Positions 8,487 through 16,651 are shown, numbered from the stretch's first letter. The stretch: DNA of 17,891 nt from an uncultured Christensenellaceae bacterium (GCA_910585035.1 CAJUEF010000033.1:1-17891), one strand, 5' to 3'. The notes: generated by a model not told the origin, from the letters alone. Numbers and translations: made by a program.

Positions 8487-8796
8487 GTTTATGAGAATAA
8501 TTTTGTTTTTTGATTTGCCAACTGAAACTATCGAGAACAGACGGGACTATTCTCATTTCAGAAAGTTTTTGATTAAGAGCGGGTTTATAATGTTACAGGA
8601 ATCCGTTTATTGTAAACTCGCCCTTAATCACAATATGGTTGAGGCAATAATGAATAATGTGAAAAAGAATAAGCCTGCAAAGGGCTTAATACAATCCCTT
8701 GTTGTTACAGAAAAGCAATATACCAAAATGGAATATATTTTGGGAGAGCATCATAGCGATGTCATTTCTACTGACGAAAGGTTTATAGAATTATGA
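8476..8796 (+). CDS. cas2: CRISPR-associated protein Cas2, type II-A
   Basis: A 106-residue protein with the ferredoxin-like fold of Cas2. It bridges two Cas1 dimers in the spacer-integration complex. The start ATG 8476 gives MSYRFMRIILFFDLPT, matching the MSYRYMRM beginning of type II-A Cas2 proteins; a second start at 8491 would give a five-residue shorter form. The conserved aspartate is D13 in FFDLPT. The family pattern continues with FRKFLIKSGFIMLQESVYCKL and VVTEKQYTKMEYILG. It overlaps cas1 by 11 bases and csn2 by 4 bases (ATGA at 8793-8796), so the three genes are translated as a coupled block. Confidence 0.96.
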   Translation: MSYRFMRIILFFDLPTETIENRRDYSHFRKFLIKSGFIMLQESVYCKLALNHNMVEAIMNNVKKNKPAKGLIQSLVVTEKQYTKMEYILGEHHSDVISTDERFIEL

Positions 8797-9458
8797 AGCT
8801 TGCTCATATTTGGCTCAGTGAGCCGATAAAATTTAATGAAAATATTGTAAATGTACTTGTTGTTGAAAGCCCTCACGTGTACAGAAGCCTTCTTAATGAT
8901 TTGATTTTGCAGGAAAGTGGCTTTGCAGGAGACTTTGTGTTGTCGTGTAAAAATGAAACAATAGAATTTTGCAAAAAAGCAGCGGTTATTTCGGATGTAT
9001 TCAGATTGGATTTTGAGTCGCGTAAAATTTCTTCAAAACTAAATAATTACATTTGCGGAATATACGAAATGGACGATAATATCAGAGAATTGTTTAATGA
9101 TATTAATGATTTGGGATACAAAATTCTGGAGAAATTACAGTTTGAAGCGGACTTTAATCACTTTGAAAATATGGAAGATATTACAAAAGTCTTTGATTTT
9201 AAACTGACAAGCAATGAAAGTAGTCTTGCTGAAAGCTTGGTTGAATATGTAAAAATTCAAAAGGAGTTTTTTGGGAAAGAGCTATGTATTATTGTGGGCC
9301 TTAGAAGCTGCCTGGAAAGGGATGAACTGGAGATGTTTTATAAAAGGCTGGAGTATGAAAAGCTTAATGTATTATTGCTGGAAAGTCATCAGACAAACGG
9401 ATTTTTAGATTGTGAAAATGTTTTGATTATTGATAAGGATTTATGTGAGATAAGATAG
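8793..9458 (+). CDS. csn2: CRISPR adaptation protein Csn2, type II-A
   Basis: A 221-residue protein of the short Csn2 class (about 220 residues in S. pyogenes). Its presence, order (cas9-cas1-cas2-csn2) and length define subtype II-A. Family members form tetrameric rings that slide on linear DNA ends and are needed for taking up new spacers with Cas1, Cas2 and Cas9. The opening MKLAHIWLSEPIKFNENIVNVLVVE and the later hydrophobic strands ELCIIVGLRSCL, LNVLLLESHQ and ENVLIIDKDL match the Csn2 layout (LLIFVNSG, LTVLFLEPRE, YFLITKNM in S. pyogenes). No catalytic motif is expected. ATG overlaps the cas2 stop by 4 bases. The leader and array follow immediately. Confidence 0.93.
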   Translation: MKLAHIWLSEPIKFNENIVNVLVVESPHVYRSLLNDLILQESGFAGDFVLSCKNETIEFCKKAAVISDVFRLDFESRKISSKLNNYICGIYEMDDNIRELFNDINDLGYKILEKLQFEADFNHFENMEDITKVFDFKLTSNESSLAESLVEYVKIQKEFFGKELCIIVGLRSCLERDELEMFYKRLEYEKLNVLLLESHQTNGFLDCENVLIIDKDLCEIR

Positions 9459-9565
9459 CTTTTTATACAGAATAATGATATAATATAAAAAAATATTACC
9501 ATTAATAATACACAGCCGTTTTGTAGTGTTGGTAAAAAACTCCGCCGAAAATTTTTTAATTTGAG
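9459..9565 (+). promoter_or_regulatory. CRISPR leader with ATTTGAG leader-anchoring site
   Basis: A 107-base AT-rich leader between the csn2 stop and the first repeat. Its last seven bases are ATTTGAG (9559-9565), a leader-anchoring motif reported for type II-A arrays, directly abutting the repeat. A TATAAT at 9479-9484 may be the -10 of an array promoter, but no good -35 stands 17 bases upstream. Bases 9496-9540 hold an anti-repeat-like and a shortened repeat-like segment that can fold on each other (TTACCA with TGGTAA, ACAC with GTGT). Confidence 0.75.
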
Positions 9566-9985
9566 GTTTGAGAGTAGTGTAATTCTTAATGGTAGCAAAA
9601 CGAATAAAGTCTTGAAACTTTTTACCCGGCTGTTTGAGAGTAGTGTAATTCTTAATGGTAGCAAAACTATGGCATTTCCTCTCTAAATGTTTTTTCTAGT
9701 TTGAGAGTAGTGTAATTCTTAATGGTAGCAAAACTTGAAGAACGCCGCAACGACCTCTTATGTCGTTTGAGAGTAGTGTAATTCTTAATGGTAGCAAAAC
9801 TTTATTCATTGTACCTGAACGAATGAAGCCGTTTGAGAGTAGTGTAATTCTTAATGGTAGCAAAACTATTAATAATCAATTAGAAGATATTGTATCGTTT
9901 GAGAGTAGTGTAATTCTTAATGGTAGCAAAACCCCCAATTCAACCACCCCGATAACAATAGGTGTTTGAGAGTAGTGTAATTCTT
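9566..9985 (+). CRISPR. Type II-A CRISPR array: 6 full repeats, 1 truncated repeat, 6 spacers
   Basis: The 36-nt repeat begins GTTTGAGAGTAGTGTAATTC and ends TTAATGGTAGCAAAAC, the GTTTnAGAG...AAAAC form of type II-A. Full repeats: 9566-9601, 9632-9667, 9699-9734, 9765-9800, 9831-9866, 9897-9932, all identical. The seventh keeps only its first 22 nt (9964-9985). Spacers: 9602-9631 (30), 9668-9698 (31), 9735-9764 (30), 9801-9830 (30), 9867-9896 (30), 9933-9963 (31). The order and the leader position put the newest spacer at the left. No spacer has a convincing match elsewhere in the window. The array reads in the same direction as the cas genes. Confidence 0.98.
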
Positions 9986-9988
9986 TTG

Positions 9989-10029
9989 AAAAACCGCCGC
10001 AAACACTTTGTTTCAGTGGGGGTTTTTAT
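9989..10029 (+). terminator. Terminator closing the CRISPR array
   Basis: AAAAACCGCC (from 9989) pairs with GGGGGTTTTT (10018-10027) with one mismatch, around an inner AAAC/GTTT mini-stem, followed by ATTATAT. It begins 3 bases after the truncated last repeat. Confidence 0.75.
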
Positions 10030-10162
10030 TATATACAGAGCAATATTGACATACCTATTATAACAAAAGGTGGGCATAGCAATTAAATCATTATTTTGAA
10101 CGTGTAAAAATGCGAACAAAAAAGAAAGGGAAAATAAGTTGAAGCACAGAAAAGGGGAAATC

Positions 10163-10258
10163 ATGATGAAAAATGTGGTTATAAAGAAAAAGGAAACACC
10201 ACTTTAAGCCCTTGCAATTTCGTCTGTCCTATTTGTAAAGAACAGGCGCCGGATTTGA
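10163..10258 (+). pseudogene. Candidate remnant of the adhesin signal peptide (broken frame)
   Basis: After a GGGG-containing ribosome binding site (10154-10157), ATGATG at 10163 reads MMKNVVIKKKETPL, a TAA at 10205-10207, then ALAISSVLFVKNRRRI and TGA at 10256. A basic stretch followed by a short hydrophobic run looks like a decayed signal peptide. It is one frame away from the adhesin frame that runs from 10138 and has no normal start codon before TTG 10255. This would need at least a nonsense change and an indel. The reading is tentative; the hydrophobic run is only about 10 residues. Confidence 0.3.
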
Positions 10259-12651
10259 AAGAGGGAGAGTGGGAACATACCATACGGGGAAGCCTTATTC
10301 CGGGAGTGTCTGCAGAATCGCCTGACGAGCTGCTTGATGCTCCCCGATTTTCTGCCATGAGAGCTGGCGGAAGCAGGATAGATATATCTACGGATATTAA
10401 CCATAACCGTTATCCGTTTGGTAAAGGAGTAAAGTGGACCAGCAATAAAGATCCCAATGCTATTCCTCAAATTGACTGGCGTGCTCCGTTTTTGACGATG
10501 CTTCAGGAGCGGCAAAGTGAATTTTTAACAAATCCTGATAAGGCCTTGAGCGATGTTCAGGGCAACTGCCTGATAGAAGATAAGCTGGATTCAAACCAGC
10601 GATTTTACTATCCGGGGGACGACGGAAACCGTTTCGGTGGAAATGCTCCTTTCTATTTGGAATTACCGGTTGCTGTGCCAGGTACCGGAGTTTTTCTAAA
10701 CGGAGGTCATGGCAACGGGGGTTACGATGGAGCGGGAGAAATATATCCTTATGTTACGGGACATTCTTTTCAGCAGATTGATGGAAGCAAAGTAACAACT
10801 GCAGGTGATATGACAGCTTTGCGCAGACAGGTGGAAAGCACTCCAATGAGCTGGACAGTTTATACGGATCCTCGGGATGGCAGGGAGGTTCTTTACATAA
10901 ACGGTATCCTTGGCGCTAAGAGAGGAGAGAACACAAAGGGCATTAACTGGGGTATGTCCAGGGGAAGCACGCTTTGGCCAAATCAAGGAATACAAAATCT
11001 CATAAATAATTGTGACAACAAGATTGAGGCTTTGGAGAACGGCGCTGATTCTCCTATTTCACTGCTGGACAGCCGGAGAGACGCTTTGGTGAATCTGCTG
11101 AATAGGGCAGTTAACTTTTCCGCCAACTCAGGCAGCAAGGAGCAAGCTCGAAAAGATATGAATCAGTGGAGAAACGCTTATTTTGCTTGGCGTGCCACAC
11201 CGGGAATTGACCCGCTGTCCCAGTTGACAGATCCGGATGGAAAACTAATACCTATGCCTGAATTGCCAAGCCAGCTCCTGCAAGATTTAGCTGACCCAAA
11301 CGGTAAAGGCGGAAAAGTGAAAGAGACAGCGGAATATAAAAACTTTATAGCTTCATATAACAATCTGTATGCTGACCAGGGAACCTATTTGAATAACCGA
11401 ACTTCCTACAGAGACGGATGGGAAAATGTAAAAAAAGCGTATCAAAATGCTTTAAAGTTTTATGAGAACGGGCAGGTTTTCGGCTTTGTGGCTAAAGTAC
11501 GGACCCGTGTCAGCAATACATCCATGAAAAACTACAGCAACAATATATCTGTATCTATTGGAGATAGACAGTGGACTGCTTTTGATGAAACCAATGTTTC
11601 TTTCGCAAACTCTATTACCGGAAACTATGCTCTGGGAACAGCAGTGTTTCAAAAAGCTGACGCTCTCTATGATACGGGTAAAGACGAGGAGGATATTAAG
11701 AAAGTTCAGGGCGATAAAGCAGGGCTCACAGGGGCTAAGTTCAAGGTATACTGTGAGGACCCGAGTAATGGGTTTGTGGAAAACGACGATCATTTGGCGT
11801 ATTTTCTGGAAAAGGACGCCAGCATGAACGGAGACACCTATATGTATACCCATACAGGCGGGTTACCATCCGGTGCGGCCCTTGGTGAGGTAACTGATCT
11901 GGAGGTGGGTGCAGACGGACGAATAAATCCGGGGAATCTGGCAATCACCCATAAACACTATTTGGTAGAGACTGAGGCTCCTGGCGGACATTATCTGGAT
12001 AAAACTCCAATAGAGGTGGAGGTTCAAAAGGATAGTGTTATCTATAGGATGGTACCCAATGTTTCTCGGGCGGTAAAGCTATCCAAGGTGGATTCTCACA
12101 GCAAGCAGCCCGTGAAGGGTGCACAGTTTGCTCTGTATAAGATTGAAGGTATAACTCAAACCCCGCTCTCTTTTTCTGAAAAGGAGATAAACGGTCATAA
12201 GACCTACTGGCCGAATGCAGCCGGTACTGCGGTGCTCCAAACAGACGAGGATGGTAACCTATGTGTTCATGGTCTTGAAGCAGGGGAATATCTTCTTGAG
12301 GAAGCCCAGCCCGCTCCCGGATATAAAGATCCCCGAAATACTGTGCAGCGCAACTTTACACTGGAGAACGAACTGCCGACAAATAAAACCGGTTACGACG
12401 ATGCGTGGCACTATCTGCTCACAGATAAGAATCCTTTGACTAACGACCCTGAGACTATAAGTATGACCTTTAAAAAGTGGACCGGCAATGGCGTACTGGA
12501 AGGGGCGGGTTACGCACTTTTTCGCTTTAAAGGATCGAAGGCCAAATGGAAGGAAGATCCCGACAATATTGACTTGTGGGAGCCTGTAAACCTGACAAAA
12601 AGCGATGGAGATTACTTTCATACGGATAACGCGAAAGGTGCCAATGGGTAA
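10255..12651 (+). CDS. SpaA-type adhesin, N-terminal part of a frameshifted gene, lacking a signal peptide
   Basis: An open frame of 798 codons counted from TTG 10255. That codon has no ribosome binding site, and the same frame stays open back to 10138 without any start codon, so the true start is missing. Residues 1 to about 460 form a non-repetitive region I do not recognise (SMSWTVYTDPRDGREVLYIN-like stretches). From about 11650 there are SpaA/Cna-B-like isopeptide domains: GLTGAKFKVYCED, KLSKVDSHSKQPVKGAQFALYK, and the first half of a third, GAGYALFRF. Each has the K...GA.F pattern and E-box-like ends (ETEAPGGHYL, EEAQPAPGYK). Such domains form internal Lys-Asn bonds in wall-anchored pilins and adhesins. 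The frame stops at TAA 12649 in the middle of the third domain; the rest continues in the next frame. No signal peptide is encoded in frame, so export is unlikely unless the upstream damage is an error in the sequence. Confidence 0.7.
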   Translation: MKEGEWEHTIRGSLIPGVSAESPDELLDAPRFSAMRAGGSRIDISTDINHNRYPFGKGVKWTSNKDPNAIPQIDWRAPFLTMLQERQSEFLTNPDKALSDVQGNCLIEDKLDSNQRFYYPGDDGNRFGGNAPFYLELPVAVPGTGVFLNGGHGNGGYDGAGEIYPYVTGHSFQQIDGSKVTTAGDMTALRRQVESTPMSWTVYTDPRDGREVLYINGILGAKRGENTKGINWGMSRGSTLWPNQGIQNLINNCDNKIEALENGADSPISLLDSRRDALVNLLNRAVNFSANSGSKEQARKDMNQWRNAYFAWRATPGIDPLSQLTDPDGKLIPMPELPSQLLQDLADPNGKGGKVKETAEYKNFIASYNNLYADQGTYLNNRTSYRDGWENVKKAYQNALKFYENGQVFGFVAKVRTRVSNTSMKNYSNNISVSIGDRQWTAFDETNVSFANSITGNYALGTAVFQKADALYDTGKDEEDIKKVQGDKAGLTGAKFKVYCEDPSNGFVENDDHLAYFLEKDASMNGDTYMYTHTGGLPSGAALGEVTDLEVGADGRINPGNLAITHKHYLVETEAPGGHYLDKTPIEVEVQKDSVIYRMVPNVSRAVKLSKVDSHSKQPVKGAQFALYKIEGITQTPLSFSEKEINGHKTYWPNAAGTAVLQTDEDGNLCVHGLEAGEYLLEEAQPAPGYKDPRNTVQRNFTLENELPTNKTGYDDAWHYLLTDKNPLTNDPETISMTFKKWTGNGVLEGAGYALFRFKGSKAKWKEDPDNIDLWEPVNLTKSDGDYFHTDNAKGANG
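12643..12651 (+). other. Frameshift site joining the two adhesin halves
   Basis: The first frame reads AAT GGG TAA. Removing one G gives AAT GGT AAT GGC GGC, which continues the SpaA domain smoothly (ANG then NGGADLQVNL). The shift needed is +1. A GGG run is short for a sequencing slip, so mutation, error or +1 recoding at GGG-TAA are all possible. Confidence 0.85.
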
Positions 12652-15600
12652 TGGCGGCGCTGATTTGCAGGTAAATTTAGCAGAAAGCGCTGCAGACGGT
12701 ACCATTACTATCAAAGACATGCCTGTAGGGCATTATAGTATTTCAGGAATTAAGGCTCCAGGTCCTTATATTAGAGATTACAGCAACTATTATTTCCATG
12801 TAAACGGGGATACAATAGGTAAGGACATACAGCTTTACAGGACAGCGAACACCACCACACAGACGGTGCAGAATAATGACCTTTATAACTATACGGAAAT
12901 GAGCAAGCTTGCACTGATTAAATATGATGCAGGGGAAACCCAGCCTACGCTTACAGGCGGTACGGCAATTCAGAACTCGCCTATGGGCAATCATGTATGG
13001 CACTATCAGGATACGATTGGGACGACGGGAGGAAAGCCTCTTTCGGGCGCAGTTTATAAGCTGTTTCAGCGGGAATTTAACGACGGAAAAATTAATCCCC
13101 ATCCGAATGAACTGACAACAACAGATATACAACGTCAATGGGATCGGGTTCACGACCATTGCCTTGCTGTGGGAACAACTGATGCAAACGGTGTTTTAAA
13201 GCTGGATAATATGGTAGATAGTGCAGGGAATAAGGTCGATCAAGGGCTGCATATGGGAAATTATTATATGATAGAGGTGAAAGCTCCGGAGGGTTATCGT
13301 TTGACACAGGAACCTGTTTGGTTCACCATAGATTTTTCTGCTTTCCCAACTACCGGAACTCCAGGACTGATTCGGATGGCATCCAATGCCACGCTTGATT
13401 ATGGCATTAAGCTTATTAAAAAGGATGCAGAAAATGACGCTGCTCTATCAGGTGCGGAGTTTACTCTTGCCCGTGAGGGGGAAAGCGTTCCCATGACCTT
13501 TTCATATAATGCTTCTACAGGACGTTATTTCCATGATGTAAACGGAAATGCCACGTTGACTACTTTGCTTGACGGAGGTTTCACCGTTACGGGCCTAACA
13601 CCGGGTAAATTGACCCTGACGGAAACCAAAGCTCCAAACGGATATAAGAAAGCTGAACCACAGAAGATCATAATAGAAAAATTTACCTCCTCTGCGACGG
13701 AGGACGTGGTGCTCCAAAATGTGGAGATTAAAGATGAGCGGCTTAAGGGCAAGGTGCAGCTTTATAAGACAGACTGGGAAACCCTTCAGCCTCTACCCGG
13801 AGCTAAATTTCAGCTTTACCGCGTTAATGTTATCGAATTGCCGGACACTCATCCTGACTATGATCCGGATCAGGGACTTACATATACAGAAGAGATTCAA
13901 ATCGGCAGCCCGATTGTGACGGATGAAAACGGCACTCTATCTATTGATAACCTGGATTGGACTGAAGGATATGATTTTTACTATCTTCAGGAAACGGAAG
14001 CCCCAAGCGGCTATGTGAATAATATTTCCAGGCTTCAGTTTACAATTAATGCCACTTCCTTTTACGAGGACGGTAATCCCATTCCGGTGGTATTCCGCGC
14101 CCGTAACGCCAAGGGTATTGCGGGTAAGGTAACTGTGTGTAAGGTGGATCATGATGATCCGGATAAAAAGCTGGAGGACGCTCACTTCTTTTTGACAAGG
14201 GAAGTAGATCCGGATGTTTGGATTGCCTATGGCAAGGGTATATATATTACTGATGCCGATGGAAAGTTCACCATTCCGCTTCCACCCGGCAATTATGCCT
14301 TGATGGAGATGAAAGCGCCTAATGGCTACTTGGGTGAGCTTGGGGAATATCATTATTTTACAATAGAGGATAAGGGAAACAATACTAAGCCAAAGTCGAT
14401 TGAGTTGGATATTACCAATATCCCAGGATCTGCAGGAGTTTATCTTAAAAAGATGGTAGAGTTTACAGATATTCCGATTCCGGGAGTGGAATTTCAATTT
14501 TTCCAGGGAAATTTCTTTTTTAACGATATGCTCTATTTTAAAAAGGAAAAAGACGGATTGTATCGCTGCGTAGGGAAAGACCCGGCAGATGGCGCGGTGA
14601 CCAACGTCGCTACCGATAACAAAGGAGAGCTAAGGTTAATATTTGGACATGAATACCTGGTGGATACATCGGATCCAATGGATGCATTAAAAAAGGGAAT
14701 TTTTTATCAGGAGGTCTCTGCACCATCCGGAGTAAAAGTGGATAATGCATTAAAAATGATAAAATTCTTTGACGAGGTGAATAAACCAGGATGTTTGCAA
14801 GAGGGGTTCTGGTCGGATAATGATGTATTCAATGCACTGAATGATGATCCTGCAAAGCTTGCCATTGTTTTAAACAAGGAGGGAGAAAACGGTAAGCCTC
14901 TGGCTGGGGCAAGGTTTAAACTATATTTCAAATTTAATGATCGGGAATTGCAACTGTTCGAGGAGGTCACAGGAGCAGATGGCAGCATCATATTCCAAAA
15001 TCAGAATGCTCCGGGTTCCCTGCATGTGGGAGGCACTTACTATATACAGGAAACTAAAGCCCCACCTGGCTATGTTTTGAATGATACGGTTTATGAGGTA
15101 ACCCTGGGAGCAAATATTTTTGATCAGGATTTTAATTTCCAGCCGGTTTATGTGAACAACGGGGAGGCTATAAATAACCAAAGAATTAATGGGACTGTGG
15201 AGCTCATCAAAGTGGATGAAAATAAAAATCCTTTGGCGGGGGCGCAGTTTGAGTTGCTTCGCCAGTCGGAAAACGGAGCGTGGAACACTTATGGCGATCC
15301 GATTTATACGACAGGAGATGACGGAAAAATTATCCTATCTCTTCCTTTTGGTAATTACCGTTGGATTGAGCGCAAGGCACCTTTTGGGTATTTGATGGAT
15401 GTAACCGAGCAGGATTTTACTATTGTGACAGACGGGCAACATGTGACAGTAGGGCCGCTGGAAAACAAGGTGGATCCTACCCCTAGAGGGGATGTAACCG
15501 TGGTTAAGACCGAGCAGGGTAATTCAAATATAGGTCTTGGAGGCGCTAAATTTCAGCTTTATTTCCGTAGAGACGACGGTTTTTATGTGCTTTATGACAA

Positions 15601-16141
15601 CACGGTGTACGCCAGTGATGCAGAAGGTAAATTTACAGTTACAGCTCTGCCTATAGGCTCTTACGGATTTCGGGAGATTGAGGCGCCTGAAAATTATCAG
15701 TTAAGTGATCGTTTGTGGATGTTTAGCATAAGTAAAAAAGGTGAAGTGGTAACCCTTTCTGTGACCAATACCAAAAAAACAGGTGGAGGCGGAGTAGGAG
15801 AAACGCCGGGTACAGGACCTGATTCAAAGCCAAATTTTGTACCTGAACCAAAGCCTGATACTGATCCAAAACCAAACCCAGATCTTAACCCAAACCTGGA
15901 TTTAGGTTTAGGCTCTGATATAAACCCAGGTTTTACGGAAACGGATAAATCAGATAATTCAAATTTTTCTTCAAAAGCGAATGGATTTGCCGGTATCAAT
16001 CCGTACACAGGAGATATTAACAGTATTCTCTTTTGGCTCATTCTGACGGGAATTGGTGCAACAGGCCTTGTTCTTATGTTTCGATATTCCCATAAAGGGC
16101 AAGACAAATCAAGCAGCAATGAAGTGGGAAAGGAAGACTAA
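12644..16141 (+). CDS. SpaA-repeat cell-wall adhesin, C-terminal part with NPYTG sorting signal
   Basis: The frame is open from ATG 12605; the protein homologous to the family begins about 12644, where ATG follows AAAGGTG (12634-12640) and overlaps the upstream stop, so restart is possible. It finishes the third SpaA domain and adds about eight more, with starts such as LIKKDAENDAALSGAEFTLA, VQLYKTDWETLQPLPGAKFQ, VELIKVDENKNPLAGAQFEL and VVKTEQ...GGAKFQLYF, and ends such as ETKAPNGYKK, ETEAPSGYV, EMKAPNGYL, ETKAPPGYVL, ERKAPFGYL and EIEAPENYQL. The glutamate in each E box is the usual catalyst of isopeptide bond formation. A Pro/Asp/Lys-rich wall-spanning linker follows (about 15820-15900), then NPYTG (15998-16012), a hydrophobic segment (ILFWLILTGIGATGLVLMF) and a charged tail, a sortase substrate layout with an unusual motif. 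Without the upstream half it has no signal peptide. Confidence 0.8.
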   Translation: MGNGGADLQVNLAESAADGTITIKDMPVGHYSISGIKAPGPYIRDYSNYYFHVNGDTIGKDIQLYRTANTTTQTVQNNDLYNYTEMSKLALIKYDAGETQPTLTGGTAIQNSPMGNHVWHYQDTIGTTGGKPLSGAVYKLFQREFNDGKINPHPNELTTTDIQRQWDRVHDHCLAVGTTDANGVLKLDNMVDSAGNKVDQGLHMGNYYMIEVKAPEGYRLTQEPVWFTIDFSAFPTTGTPGLIRMASNATLDYGIKLIKKDAENDAALSGAEFTLAREGESVPMTFSYNASTGRYFHDVNGNATLTTLLDGGFTVTGLTPGKLTLTETKAPNGYKKAEPQKIIIEKFTSSATEDVVLQNVEIKDERLKGKVQLYKTDWETLQPLPGAKFQLYRVNVIELPDTHPDYDPDQGLTYTEEIQIGSPIVTDENGTLSIDNLDWTEGYDFYYLQETEAPSGYVNNISRLQFTINATSFYEDGNPIPVVFRARNAKGIAGKVTVCKVDHDDPDKKLEDAHFFLTREVDPDVWIAYGKGIYITDADGKFTIPLPPGNYALMEMKAPNGYLGELGEYHYFTIEDKGNNTKPKSIELDITNIPGSAGVYLKKMVEFTDIPIPGVEFQFFQGNFFFNDMLYFKKEKDGLYRCVGKDPADGAVTNVATDNKGELRLIFGHEYLVDTSDPMDALKKGIFYQEVSAPSGVKVDNALKMIKFFDEVNKPGCLQEGFWSDNDVFNALNDDPAKLAIVLNKEGENGKPLAGARFKLYFKFNDRELQLFEEVTGADGSIIFQNQNAPGSLHVGGTYYIQETKAPPGYVLNDTVYEVTLGANIFDQDFNFQPVYVNNGEAINNQRINGTVELIKVDENKNPLAGAQFELLRQSENGAWNTYGDPIYTTGDDGKIILSLPFGNYRWIERKAPFGYLMDVTEQDFTIVTDGQHVTVGPLENKVDPTPRGDVTVVKTEQGNSNIGLGGAKFQLYFRRDDGFYVLYDNTVYASDAEGKFTVTALPIGSYGFREIEAPENYQLSDRLWMFSISKKGEVVTLSVTNTKKTGGGGVGETPGTGPDSKPNFVPEPKPDTDPKPNPDLNPNLDLGLGSDINPGFTETDKSDNSNFSSKANGFAGINPYTGDINSILFWLILTGIGATGLVLMFRYSHKGQDKSSSNEVGKED

Positions 16142-16264
16142 ACAGAGATATTGTCCCCATATTACTGGTATTGTGCCGGAATACTGGGATAAAAACTAAT
16201 TAAGGCTACTTGGAGTTATTTATGATAAAAGATATTATTGTCTGCTTTTAAAGTAATAAATAAT

Positions 16265-16306
16265 AAAAGATCGGCGGGGCGTATCCTCCGCCGGTCTTTT
16301 GCTTTT
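16265..16306 (+). terminator. Rho-independent terminator after the adhesin gene
   Basis: AAAAGATCGGCGG (16265-16277) pairs with CCGCCGGTCTTTT (16288-16300) with one G-U pair; GCTTTTT follows. It lies about 120 bases after the adhesin stop. Confidence 0.9.
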
Positions 16307-16651
16307 TATATATTATATAAATTATTTGTTAAATATAGTGAAATTGCTGTCTGTTTACAGGATGCGGATTAAAAAATTTATACAGCACTATATAGGTTGC
16401 GTTTATCATTCCCCACATGGGAAATATAGACGCCGCTTTTTCATGTCTGTTGCGCTGTTATGCTAATATAAAAACTTTATTTAGGTTGTACATAGTTAAT
16501 ATAATCTATTCTAAGAAAGTGATTTTATTTGTATAAGCTTATTGAACCACTAAGAGGAAGTAAACATCCTTTTTTATTCTTAAAAAGAGTGAAGGCAATA
16601 ATGTCCCCGAAGCTACACTCACTCCCTAGTGTGTTATTAGTGTGTTGTTTT
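16307..16651. other. AT-rich region without a gene, host flank of the ssrA scar
   Basis: I see no supportable gene. A short frame (TTG 16529 to 16717) runs through a terminator and the ssrA fragment and is rejected. Small dyads (ATTCCCCACATGGGAAAT near 16408) and a tandem TAGTGTGTT pair near 16628 are present without clear meaning. Confidence 0.45.

Noticed and set aside
9801..9830. Spacer 4 self-targeting the adhesin gene near 15837-15848
   Set aside because: Only 12 contiguous bases (TTGTACCTGAAC) match, and both flanks mismatch; expected by chance.
9389..9969. Short frames on both strands across the CRISPR array
   Set aside because: They translate the repeats over and over (for example FESSVILNGSKT) and are by-products of the array.
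10046..10075. TTGACA at 10046-10051 as an adhesin promoter
   Set aside because: No -10 element at 16-18 bases; the next AT-rich hexamer is only 4 bases away.
16142..16200. Imperfect tandem TATTGT...ACTGG copies after the adhesin stop
   Set aside because: Similarity is partial, with no target-site duplication or terminal structure to suggest an element.
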